A program made the position numbers and the translations under genes. From positions 1 through 55,470 of the forward strand of contig JNEM01015085.1 in NCBI GenBank assembly GCA_000697335.1: DNA of 55,470 nucleotides, in the 5' to 3' direction. Positions 45,447 to 55,470 of this stretch are shown piece by piece (position 1 is the stretch's first letter; the number at the start of each line of letters is the position of its first letter). The notes beneath the pieces were generated by a model. That model was not told where the DNA came from and did not search any database. It worked only from the letters and a program-made list of their open reading frames with translations. This DNA is from Conidiobolus incongruus B7586 (Eukaryota > Entomophthoromycota > Entomophthoromycetes > Entomophthorales > Conidiobolaceae).

Positions 45447-46921
45447 TTTCGAATTATTTATTTGAATTGGTGAATTGAATGATGAAAGGAGATTGAAATA
45501 TGGTTGTGTTGGCTGTGATAATTATTAATAATAAGCACTAATATTACTAACGATGTCTTTATTAACTTGATAGATTGTATTGACCTGGTTCAGAAATTAT
45601 TCTTGAATATTCACTTATACCAAAATAAATCAGTAGCTTTTAACAAGTAATACACCCACTCTATTAGACAATAAATAATATCTTATATTTTAATTAAAAC
45701 TTAATAATATTTAGCGATTATTGATATGAATCATTTAATGATGAAGGATTAATACTGTCGAATTAAAAATATAAAGTTTGTTGGATTGTGAGAATGGGGT
45801 TATGGGTTATTATTTATAAATAGATTTTAAATCCCATTTAACAGTCATAAATTCAAAATTCTCATTTTATGACAATGACTTTAATTTAACATATTTCAAA
45901 TAATTATATTATACTAAATAAATTTTCTATATAAAGATTATTTAATAATCATTTTTATATATATTACGTTATAAATTATTAGATTTTATAATTGATATAT
46001 TATAATAATTATTCGATTTTAATCTTGAATATACTATTTTTCATTAAATTGAAAAATAGTCAATATATAACAGAAATTATTAATATTTACTTTGAGAGTA
46101 GTAAAAATAAAAATTTGAATTTTTCATTTAGCAATTATAAATTGATATATCACATGATAATAGTGTTCTATTAGTCTGTGGTTTGTTTTTTACCATATTT
46201 GAATAATACTTATTTGTTTGAAGTGATGACTGTAATTGCAGGAGGAAATAGACTTTCAGAGCTTAAACAGGGAATCCCCAGTGGCAAATGATAAATTACC
46301 ACGGAGTTAGGGGAGGTTATTGTGGTTCACTAAATGAGGTGAAATGGCTTACTGTAAATCGGGTTCTTCGAGTAAAGTAAATATCCCACACTTGTCACGA
46401 CTCAATATTTTTGTCAGGGTTACGAAAAAAACTTATAGACTGGATACTTTTGAATTGAAGATAAAAGAGATATGCTTATTAGTTTGTGATGATCTTATAT
46501 TAGTTTTCATTGTTGATTTTTATGGATAGGTATGATCCAGTGACAGAAAGTAACATAACCACCCAGTTTAGGAAATAGGTGTTCTCCAATGTGACCTCTT
46601 GATTCAGTGTGGTAATTGCAGTTTCTTGAGTGGTTGACAAGAATATTTCCATTTAGTGTAAATGTAAATTAATAAGTATATGAAAATCTATGTATAAATG
46701 AATATAGAATTCAATTTTATTAAACAATTTTATATATTATATTAAAGAAAAAATGAAAAAAATTTTAAGTTATTTTGAAACATGGTCACTCTACAAACGA
46801 TCCACATTACAAATATTATATAAATATTTATGATTTTGAAATTCATATGCTCCATTTTCATTTTCTCCTTTTGAATAGAAAAAGCTACCTTTTGATTACA
46901 AACTTGTTATTATAAGTTTTT
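45447..46921. other. Spacer with a GC-richer island
   Basis: Upstream of the TBC gene and downstream of the 62-residue gene. The first 800 nt are AT-rich without coding signal, except open frames of AT composition such as 45992-46174. The island at 46221-46640 is listed separately. From 46650 to 46920 the sequence is again AT-rich. Confidence 0.5.
46221..46640 (+). ncRNA. Candidate structured non-coding RNA, class and strand uncertain
   Basis: About 400 nt with clearly higher GC than the surrounding spacer and no convincing protein. Visible structure: CCCC (46276-46279) pairs with GGGG (46310-46313), and inside it GTGG (46281-46284) with CCAC (46299-46302). Near the left end GGAGGAAATAGAC resembles the CR-I core of RNase P RNA; near the right end GACAGAAA resembles CR-IV, and GCAGTTTCTT can pair with AGGAAA as in helix P4. 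These matches are short and the strand is inferred from them. A 10-nt direct repeat GTAATTGCAG bounds the island (46232-46241 and 46612-46621), so an inserted element is the other reading. I could not support SRP RNA or any spliceosomal RNA. Confidence 0.3.
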
Positions 46922-47110
46922 TTACTTGAATTCTTTTTCTGTTTGAATAACATGAAAGAATTTAGATGGATCATTATTTGGAGCATGGATATTGAGGAGT
47001 CCATCATCAGTTAAAGTGAGTTCATGAATATATGTATATAGTGTAATACTTTTCCTCATTTGAATTGGTGTATTTTCAGGTATGTCACGAGCCCTCTTGA
47101 ATTCTCCCAT
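46922..47110 (-). CDS. Small hypothetical protein, 62 residues
   Basis: An ATG-initiated frame reading MGEFKRARDIPENTPIQMRK and ending VIQTEKEFK. Composition is balanced and charged, quite unlike translated AT-rich spacer, with amphipathic strands in SITLYTYIHELTLTDDGLLN. It may be a whole small gene or one exon of a longer one: the stop TAA overlaps a possible GTAAAA donor. I recognise no family. It lies on the same strand as Rad4 to its right and has its own spacer on both sides. Confidence 0.5.
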   Translation of the reverse strand: MGEFKRARDIPENTPIQMRKSITLYTYIHELTLTDDGLLNIHAPNNDPSKFFHVIQTEKEFK

Positions 47111-47774
47111 AATAGTAGTTTTTTGAGAACCAAAAATTTAAAATGATCTTTAAGGGAGGATTGTTGATTGCTAAAGAGAAAAAGCGCTACTAATCGTCGA
47201 AAAAGAAATAAGTCGAATAGTGACCATTACTATCATATGAAATATTTGAATTATTTATTTCTGCCATATTTTCGAATATTTAATCGAACTGATGACAAGT
47301 TACAAATGTTTTGATTTGTGACAAAATCATTTAATTTTTAACAATTGGAAAGGATAAATTTGAATTTAAATATGATTACTTTTAGAATGTGAATTTTGAA
47401 TGTATATTTTATAAAGAACTTAAGTCACTTACAAGTTAAATTCACGCATTAAATAATGAAAAAATTCGCGGATGACTATTATTCTTTATACCTTTTCACT
47501 GCTAAAATGTAATGATTTAAATACAAGCAAATATGACAGTCAGATATAACTAAATATTTTTAGAACGATATATTAAACTAATCTACTATAAGGTTGAGGA
47601 ATTTTCAAGTCAATTTGATCAAAACCCTGATTTTAATTGTTTTTCAAAACTCAAATTCTATCATCTCAAGTTTCAATCAAATTATAAAACTTAATTCATT
47701 TTTAAAACTAAGTTGATAAATCTATTATAATATTAAAATGAAATATAAAAGATTTAATAAGTTGATTATACTGG
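47111..47774. other. Spacer, no gene seen
   Basis: AT-rich stretch between the 3' end of Rad4 and the 5' end of the 62-residue gene, both on the minus strand. It should hold the small gene's promoter (a GC-richer part at 47150-47240) and the Rad4 3' UTR. No further signal was recognised. Confidence 0.5.
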
Positions 47775-50113
47775 TTAATATCCATATTCTTTTCGAATTC
47801 GATCTCGACTCTTGACAAATTTAATCAAATCGATCCACAACAAATAGGCTTCCTTTCGTTCCTTATACTTTTGCATACGCTCCTTTCTATCCAGTTCTTC
47901 TTGACACATTTGGATAATTTCAGGTGCGTCTATTTTATGCACTATTGCTCCATTGACTTGGGGCACTGCACCTTGCTTGTTGAATACGAATCCTGTCACA
48001 GCTTCGACATATTCGTAGTCTGAATTCTTTAAGATAGATAATGCGTTGGGTAGATCGATATGCACTGTGTTTTCGGGAAGCATATGAGGCTGGAATAAGT
48101 CCCAGTTACCGTGACTGTTCTTGGGTAATTTGCCATCTTCGATCTTAGGAGGTTCGTAGAGCTTGGTCTGATATTCTGCATATAAGTTGGATTTAAGCGG
48201 ATTTTCACCTTCTTTGATGACTCTTCCCATCATGTACCAATTCATTTCCGATTTCAGATTGAGCACACTTTTGGCATCATATACTGGATTACCACGAAAG
48301 AGACCTACTGGTTTAGTTGATGGTGGAATATATTGATTCTTGTGTAAAAATTGAGGTAATGTGTATAGTGGATGGTTTTTAAAGCCTGAAAGAGTCTGTG
48401 GCATCCGTTCCATCACCTGACATTGTTGCATCTGCTGTTTCTCTTTAAATTGCCATGTTGCTTGCGGTGCATCATCATCGAGTATTTGTGATAAAAATTC
48501 CTGGCTCAGTAATCGAGATCGAGCTAGAGTTGTGGTAGAGAGGAAGTTGGGGACGTATCTTGGTGTGATTTCAGAAACGGATTGATCAAATGCAAACACA
48601 TATGGCAATACCCTGGAAGGAAAAGGATGTGTTGGAATCAATTGAGATAATCGATCAGGTTTGGCAGTTGAAGGTGCTGTGAAATTACTGGAAGGTTGAA
48701 TTACAACCCACATATCTGTAAATGGATCCAATACCTCAATCCATACCGCATTATATTTAAATTCGTTATATTTGTTAATATCTATCAAAATATTTTATAA
48801 TAAGATACAAAGGTAAATTCAATAGAACTTACCATCGGCTAAAGAAATAAAATAACGATAATTCATAACTAATTGAACTCCCAACACTAACCTCACTCGA
48901 AATCCCAAGCCTTTTAGAAGACTCATAAATTGAATGGTCATCAAATTAGAGCAGCCTTGTAAAATTGGTTCATTCAGTTCAAAATTATCATTATTCTAAA
49001 CTAATTGGTTACTATCAATTGGTAACCTTTAATGATAACATCCATACCTCATTATTACAAAATATACAACTATGATTTTTAAATTGAAATTCGGATCTCC
49101 ACCACTTCAAAAGGATTGATATATTACGTAAAATGGATTGTTCTTGCTTTAATATCGAGTATTGAAATAAATTTTGAGGTAATAATGAAATTAATTGGGC
49201 CTAAATTAAAACTATTAATACTAAAAAACAAAAAATTTATTGCCATGAATTACTTGAAGAATTTGATTTTTAATATGATAATACCAATATTTACCAATTG
49301 CTATCCATCCTACCAAGGAAGATCGATGTAAATTAATGATTAGGTCTCTCTCAGTTTTATTGAGACCTATTTTAGTTCTTTTTCTAAAAATAAGATTAAT
49401 ATTTCTAATGATAGAATAATAATATAAAATACCTTGTTTTAGGTGTATCAACGGTAATTGTAATTGATTGATTATTTAAGCCTGGTAATTGAGTATCGTA
49501 AATTCTAGTATTAACTTGTGCATCATTATTATTAATATTATCATTATCTATATACTAATGAATAAAATATTAATAATTAATGGTTAGGTATAGATTACCA
49601 ATGGAACTATCAACTAAATTCATATTGATGTCATTGTCAATCACTTCTTCCCATATAACATCGTTAAAGTCTTCATCTGACATCATATCATCAATACTTG
49701 TGTTAATAACTACATTATTATTGGTATTATCATTAACTGGGTTTTGGCTAGATTGTTGAGATGGTGGTTGATAACAAAATTGACTCAAATCAATATTGGC
49801 ACTAGTAGGAGTAGTATTAGAAGTATTATTATCATTAATGGTTACATCTGGAGGATCTGAAAAAGGTTCAGGAAGACATAAATCCTCATCCTCCATAAAA
49901 TAATCACTCTCATCCTCAAAAACTAATTCAAAATTATCTTCATTATCACTATTTTTAAACTCATTATCACTTTCTAAACAATATTTAATGATTCAATATA
50001 ATAGTTTATAAACAGAATAGTTTACTTTTATTTTGGGAAGGGTTTAGCGTATTATCAATTTTATAACGTTTGTTATTATTGTCAGATTCTATTTCCTGAC
50101 TTGAATATTCCAT
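47775..50113 (-). CDS. RAD4: Rad4/XPC DNA damage recognition protein
   Basis: About seven exons on the minus strand give roughly 690 residues. Rad4 (XPC in animals) with Rad23 finds helix-distorting DNA lesions and starts global nucleotide excision repair in the nucleus. The N-terminal 170 residues are acidic and Asn-rich (EDEDLCLPEPFSDPPDVTIN), as in other Rad4 proteins. The transglutaminase-like fold follows: LVGWIAIGKYWYYHIKNQ, LLKGLGFRVRLVLGVQLVMN, YNAVWIEVLDPFTDMWVVI. The three beta-hairpin domains are then clear: HPLYTLPQFLHKNQYIPPST (BHD1), NWYMMGRVIKEGENPLK (BHD2) and NSHGNWDLFQPHMLPENTVH with AVTGFVFNKQGAVPQVNGAI (BHD3). The C-terminal helix is basic. The last exon, 47775 to about 48780, is the largest. 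The start is the ATG at 50111-50113. Total length is at the short end for the family. Confidence 0.9.
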
Positions 50114-50363
50114 TTTTATTATTAAATTTTTTGAAACAAAATTAATTTCAATTCTCTCAATCCCATCGCGAATTAATATATTAATAAAGAATGTTAAAAT
50201 TTATGGGATCACAAGTTGGATTAATAATCAAATTTATTCAATATGATGTCATCATCATATTTTAGTTGGATATTCAAGTAATAACGAAAAGTTTAATTCA
50301 ACAAAATAAAGTAGCACAGCCTCCAAGAATTAATTTGATATCCCTATCAAGTGTTAGAGTATG

Positions 50364-51382
50364 TTATTGACTTCTATTTAAATTAACATGGGAGAATTCT
50401 TCATTGTTGAAATGACAATTCTCATGTTCGTTCCATTCCCATATCAGTAATTTTCCTGTTTTCATCACTGCTAAAGTGTGTGCTGCTTATGCAGTTATTA
50501 TTGAAACATCTGTTAGAATAGAAACAATTTCACTAGAGTTTGTATTATGGCCGAGTTGAAGATGCTCATCACCACCCCATTCCAGTATTTGACCATCAGT
50601 TGTGAGTGCAACAGTATGCTGCCAACCACAGGATATAGATTTAATAATATGATTCAAGAGGACTTTATTAATACCATAACTATTTATTTCATCTGTAGAG
50701 TAGTCGAATTGAAAGAATCTATTATTATTAAAAGTGTAAACTTTTACTGATTCTGTTAATTGAACTCTGTGACGTTCACCACAGCATAAATCAACCACTT
50801 TGGGAGGAAATTTTTCAATTTTTTGGAATTGTGAGATTTTTTAATGTTGAATTGACTTATTGACCAAATTTGTTGGACCCTGCAGCTTAGCAATAGCCTG
50901 ATTCAGTTAAATGTAAAGTGTGTCTGAGTCCAGAAGCAGCTTTCGAGAATTTGATATCTTCTGGAAATGGGATTCGTGTTAATTGAGTGATTGATTTCTG
51001 ATCGCCTAGTTCAAGTTGACCAAATTGACTACTTCCCATACCGTAAGTAAAGCCATTAGAGTCAATAAGAATCGAATGGCTCCAACCACAGACAATGGAC
51101 ATAATAGTAATTGATTCATTCTCATATTGGATAGGAACTCAACTTTTTGATATTTTATTATCTTTTTGATTTGAAATAGATCTAAACTGACATGAAGAAT
51201 TATCACCAACCCCAAATACTTAGCCATTTCTCATTAATATTAGTTTGTTTACCCCCAGCTTTATCAATTATGACATCGTTTTGAGTTAAAGATTGGATTA
51301 TTTGATATTCATAGATATATTTATCATGGTTTAAACCTAATTGAAAGTTACCATTGCTGCCAAAGCTTAATAATTTTACCAT
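50364..51382 (-). pseudogene. RCC1-repeat protein pseudogene (ATS1/SERGEF-like)
   Basis: Begins MVKLLSFGSNGNFQLGLNHD, typical of small RCC1-propeller proteins such as yeast Ats1. Later repeats are plain: VFGVGDNSSCQF, IVCGWSHSILIDSNGFTYGM, AASGLRHTLHLTESGYC, VVDLCCGERHRVQLTES, ISCGWQHTVALTTDGQILEW and AAHTLAVMKTGKLLIWEW. They occur in more than one frame and are interrupted by at least five in-frame stops (for example after ESGYC, after NKFGQ and after VSIITA) and at least two frame changes, so no full propeller can be made. Where the stops fall, the family has varied residues (Tyr, Leu, Gly), so a changed genetic code does not explain them. The remnant sits 250 nt upstream of Rad4 on the same strand. 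Family resemblance is strong; the exact parent is uncertain. Confidence 0.82.
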
Positions 51383-51690
51383 TTGATATTTAAAGTTTGT
51401 TGTTGCATTCAAGATGAATAAAATAGATATGTTTATATGATATTTAAATGATGATATATAGTTCGATAATTATGGGATTGAAAAATGTTAGGAAATAGAT
51501 AAATTGATCAAGGTGTATTAGTGAAATAAGAATTATTCAGCTAAAAAAAATATACATACGAAAGAATTATGTAAAATTGTAAATAAATAATGAATATAAC
51601 CATAATGACTGATGTATAAGACATAGATAGTATTTATTATATAAAATTAATTATATACTAAATAAAATCTTATTGGTTAGAAAAAAAAGC
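51383..51690. other. Short AT-rich spacer
   Basis: About 300 nt between the 3' end of the uS10 gene and the start of the RCC1 pseudogene, both on the minus strand. On the minus strand an AATAAA lies within about 60 nt downstream of the uS10 stop and is a plausible poly(A) signal. Nothing else is seen. Confidence 0.45.
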
Positions 51691-52056
51691 TTAGAAGTCA
51701 GCAATGGTAACTTCGACTTCGACACCGGGTTCCAAAGAAATGGAGGTGATTTGCTTGACGATTTCAGAGGGAGAGTGTAAGTCGATGAGACGCTTGTGGA
51801 TCTTCATTTCGAAACGGTCCCAGGTCTTGGAACCTTCACCATTGGGGGTCTTACGAGTGGTGATCTTGAGGGATTTGGTGGGGAGACGGACGGGGCCCTT
51901 GACCTTCAAGTTCTTATCCTTGGCACGTTGGATCAAATCAGAGGAGACCTTTTCCAAGTTCTTAACATGACGGGAAGTCAAGGTGATACGGATCTTGTGG
52001 GTCTTAGTTTCAACTTGTTCTTCGTAACCTTGTTTACCTTTAGCGACGTAAGCCAT
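51691..52056 (-). CDS. RPS20: 40S ribosomal protein S20 (uS10)
   Basis: A single exon of 121 residues, the normal length for eukaryotic S20. It is part of the head of the small ribosomal subunit. Diagnostic stretches are [60 protein letters not shown] and the end [17 protein letters not shown]. The codon use differs from every neighbour: GC-ending codons dominate (AAG, GTC, ACC, CTC), raising GC well above the window average, the mark of a highly expressed gene. The start codon context AAAATGGC is good. A TGACTCA motif lies about 40 nt upstream. Confidence 0.98.
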   Translation of the reverse strand: MAYVAKGKQGYEEQVETKTHKIRITLTSRHVKNLEKVSSDLIQRAKDKNLKVKGPVRLPTKSLKITTRKTPNGEGSKTWDRFEMKIHKRLIDLHSPSEIVKQITSISLEPGVEVEVTIADF

Positions 52057-55000
52057 TTTTAATATTTAATACTTTTTTAATAGATTTGTGAAAGATGACT
52101 CAGCGGTGACCGAAAGGCTCAATGAGTTAAAATTTCAAAGGGTTGTATTTTCTCTTAACCCAAATTTTAATTTAAATATATTCTATTAAATTTCAAATTA
52201 TGGGATAATTATTATACGTTTTACTTTATTAAAATCTATACCACATATAATTTGAAAAAATTTATATTTCCAAACCTAATAACATTAACAAACAATATGT
52301 TATATAAAACTTTTTTATCTCTCACATCTATAAATTTATTAAATGAAATAATTATTTAAACAGATAATAATTATGCTAACAACAGTTGAAAGTTAAAGGT
52401 TTGTTATAATTTTAATAAGACTCTATTGACCTCAAAACATTTAAAATTAGAATATTGAATTCAATTAATTACATTTTGTTGTAAAATTTAAAATCTTTAT
52501 AATAAATACATTAAGTAAATATTATCAGTTAGCCAATCTATATTCAAGCATTATATATATATATATATATATCATACTGAGGTTATAATTACACAATGAA
52601 ATATATGAAATTTGTAATAAATCATTATCATTCTATCTTACATAATTTCTTCCAGGATATATAATTAAATTTAATCAATTGAAACTTATAAAATTTATCA
52701 TTCTTTGTTTTTGATAAAAATTTTTTATTAATTATATTGTAATATAAAATATTTAATATGTAATCTTTGATTTTCCCCTTCATACTATAATATCTTAATC
52801 TATATTATCATTCCGTCTGTCCTATTGTTTATTTAAATTCTTCATATGGTTTTTATTGATAATTATTTATTTGAATCTCTATTTTAAATTTGGTTTATTA
52901 AGTGATTTTTTAATTAAATACTTTTATAATATGGTTATAAAAGCTTTTCAATTTATTTGCATATTTATTCCTAATATCGAAACTTTCAATGTTTTATATG
53001 GGAAATAATTAATTTAAATAAAATTTTAAATTTATTTTGAATTTTAACTGTATATAATAAAAAATGAATAATAGGATTGGTGTTTATATTTTTATAATCG
53101 TCAATCATATTTGAATGAATATTTTAAATATATTTAAAAATTCAATATATCTTGATATTTTCTATTATACTCAAATAATATCCAAAAATAAATAAAGATC
53201 AAATGATTAAAAATGATAAATTATATATTAATATACTATAATAATATTATTCCATATAATCTTTCAATAGTAACTTAAAGAATCAATTCCAATTTATTTT
53301 TTTTGAATAATAAGGAAATTCATAATTAGTTATATAGTATTTTATTTAAATTTAATATATTATCTGTCTAAATTTATATAATAACAAAATATATTTTTAA
53401 TATAGAAAAATTTAAATAATATTAATTATCTGTATCATTATATCTATATTATTCAATATAGTAATTAAAATTTTATATATATATTTAATTACAAGATAAT
53501 ATATATTATACCTATTTTAATTAAAATCAATAAGGATTAATCAAAATACTATTAATGGTATTTATATCTTAAATATGCTTATATTTAATTAAATTATATT
53601 TTTAATCATATCAGTATTTTTCATTTATTTTTTGATATATATTAAGAAGATATACCATATTATACATATCCTGGAAATATATTTAAAACTTTATTTAGAA
53701 TTATTATTATTATTTACTAATTAAATTATTTTTACTAAAAATTCAAATATTATCTGAATTTATGAATATTAAATTTATTATATTTGAATTTTCAGAATTT
53801 AAGTTATATTATTAATATTTAATTATATTAACTTAAATTAGTCTACATCTTTAAATTTAAATAAATTTTTATTTAATTTAACGAATCTAAAATTAAAATT
53901 TTATTTTAATTTATATATATTTTATTTTTATATTTTTATTAAATATTATTGATATTTTAAAAACATTGTATATATTAAAATGATTTATTTTCATTTAAAA
54001 TTGCTTCAGTAATAATATTTGTTATAAACTTGAATCATTTATGATTCAATTGGTTTTTGTATGGTGAAAACTGATATTACAATATATATCATTGGAAATT
54101 ATTTTCGATAATTAAAAACAAAGATCTATATAGATATTAAATTATATATAAACCAAAGAAAAAAATTTTATCTATTGCAACAATTTACTTGCTTTTTATA
54201 TAATAAGGATTTTTAACTAAGTTAGTTATTTATTGTGAATATTTTATAATATTTTTTTAATATAAACATTTAAAGCCTTAATGTTAATATATTTAATAAA
54301 ATTATTATATATAATTTTAAATATATTAAATATCAATATTAGATTTGCCTAAATAAATATTCCTAATAACAATATAAATATATATATATATAATTTCAAA
54401 ATTTTTCAAATAATATTTTATTTTTAATAATAATAGTTGTTATAAAAATTTTTTGGTCAAGGTTTATATAAAAGAAATAAAACTAAATCTATGGATTATT
54501 TTATATTTAAGCAATTGATGGTAACTTATATATTATTTAATCAAAACCCGTTTTTTTATTGAATATTCTAATAAGATATATTTAAGTAATGACAAATAAT
54601 TTAATGATTATAGTATAAGTTGAATTATTAGATTAAATCATAATAATGTGAGTGTTTGATAATATTGCCAATAATAATCTTAATAATTTAAAATAGTTAT
54701 TAAGATAATAAAAATATCTTAACTTTCAAATATAATAATATATTTGATAATAGTAATTAATTAAATTAAATAAAACTAGATCAAAATACGATTTTTATGT
54801 AATTTAAATATAATATAAAATCTTTTATAAATTTTATATAAGATATTAATAGATGAGTTTTTACAACTATTTTTGAATAAAGTTAAATATTTAATTATAA
54901 ACAATTGAACTCAATATCTAATTTAACTAATGATAAATAAATAATATATATATATATATATATTAAATTGAATATAATTATCAAATATTATTTAATTTAA

Positions 55001-55470
55001 TATTTTACAAAAAATATTACTTTTATTTATGAATTTACGAATCTATTATTATAATATTTTTACAATTAACCAAGATTTCTATATGATATTATTATATTAT
55101 ATATTTGAGATTTAATAAATAACATTTAAGAATATTAGGCAATAGAAATAATTTTACTCATTATAAAATATGAATTTTGATAATATACCCATTGAAAAAA
55201 TTAAGTTATTTTTTATTATATTGATATCCTATATTATATTATCTAATCTATATATAATGCTCTTAAGTATAGTAAATTAATTGTGATTTTAGAATAAAAA
55301 TCATATACTTTAAAAAAACAATAATATATAATATATATAAAAATATAGTTATCAAAATAAATTAATTTCAAGCCTTTATTTATAATATATATTGAAATTA
55401 TTAATCTTAATTTAACCCAAAATTTTTTTACAAAATTTGTTAGTATTTTTTGATAATATATTTACTATAT
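52057..55470. other. Very AT-rich gene-free region
   Basis: The first 90 nt belong to the uS10 promoter. The remaining 3.3 kb have some of the highest AT content of the window, many TA runs (for example about 52553-52572 and 54944-54962) and long stretches of Ile/Asn/Lys/Tyr-type codons in all frames. No coding piece, RNA gene, repeat family or terminal inverted repeat could be recognised. Confidence 0.6.
52096..52102. promoter_or_regulatory. TGACTCA (Gcn4/AP-1-type) site before RPS20
   Basis: A perfect TGACTCA lies 40 nt upstream of the uS10 ATG inside an unusually GC-rich 35-nt stretch (52096-52130). It is the consensus of bZIP factors such as Gcn4. Location in the proximal promoter of a ribosomal protein gene supports a regulatory role, but it is a 7-nt match only. 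Confidence 0.35.

Noticed and set aside
46221-46640. SRP RNA, because CTGTAAT occurs at the left end
   Set aside because: The S-domain core of SRP RNA (helix 8 with its GGAA/AGCA internal loops) could not be found in the following sequence.
51796-52062. Plus-strand frames opposite RPS20
   Set aside because: They are antisense shadows produced by the high GC3 codon use of the ribosomal protein gene.
52057-55470. Centromere, replication origin or mobile element in the AT-rich end
   Set aside because: High AT content and TA runs alone are not specific; no long repeats, inverted termini or coding remnants were seen.

Overview
The window reads as nuclear DNA of an early-diverging fungus. Supporting this are a very AT-rich background, split genes with short GT-AG introns (mostly 45-75 nt), a Cut8/Sts1 proteasome tether, and a fungal-type family of unknown function. 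Several genes here are better known from animals and are generally missing from yeasts and moulds: Integrator subunit 3, a long intersectin, a TBC1D12/14-type RabGAP and the adaptin-binding protein AAGAB. Assignment to a particular phylum (for example Zoopagomycota) is inference; no rRNA or tRNA was found. Exon joins were worked out by hand from splice sites, reading phase and family fit. For Cut8, the amino acid transporter, intersectin and the ORP the joined exons sum to a multiple of three.

Layout. 1-2360: AT-rich flank, then cut8 (-). 4241-5781: AVT/SLC38-like amino acid transporter (-). 7413-10438: ARP5, about 16 exons (-). 12931-15415: an intact fungal-type membrane-anchored protein gene (+) and a decayed tandem copy. 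16033-16824: Ser/Pro-rich protein (-). 19423-25082: intersectin-like gene, 14 exons (+). 25673-26221: HAPSTR1/TAPR1-like protein (-). 28038-31759: INTS3 (+), tail to tail with AAGAB (-, 31764-32920), stop codons only 4 nt apart. 35009-38437: single-exon alpha-arrestin (+). 41267-42901: oxysterol-binding-protein-related protein (+). 43478-45446: TBC1D12/14-like RabGAP with a lysine where the arginine finger should be (-). 46221-46640: GC-richer island that may be a structured RNA. 46922-47110: 62-residue hypothetical protein (-). 47775-50113: Rad4/XPC (-). 50364-51382: RCC1-repeat pseudogene (-). 51691-52056: ribosomal protein uS10/S20 (-). 52057-55470: very AT-rich and empty.

Function. This is not an operon-like cluster. 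Themes recur, though: endocytosis and membrane traffic (intersectin, arrestin, AAGAB, TBC protein, ORP, vacuolar transporter) and nuclear functions (Arp5, INTS3, Rad4, Cut8). The points most worth a second look are the animal-style intersectin with a possible built-in short form, the near full-length fungal INTS3, the degenerate TBC active site, and the number of gene relics in the long AT-rich spacers. I found no mobile element, CRISPR array or virus-like element that I could support.
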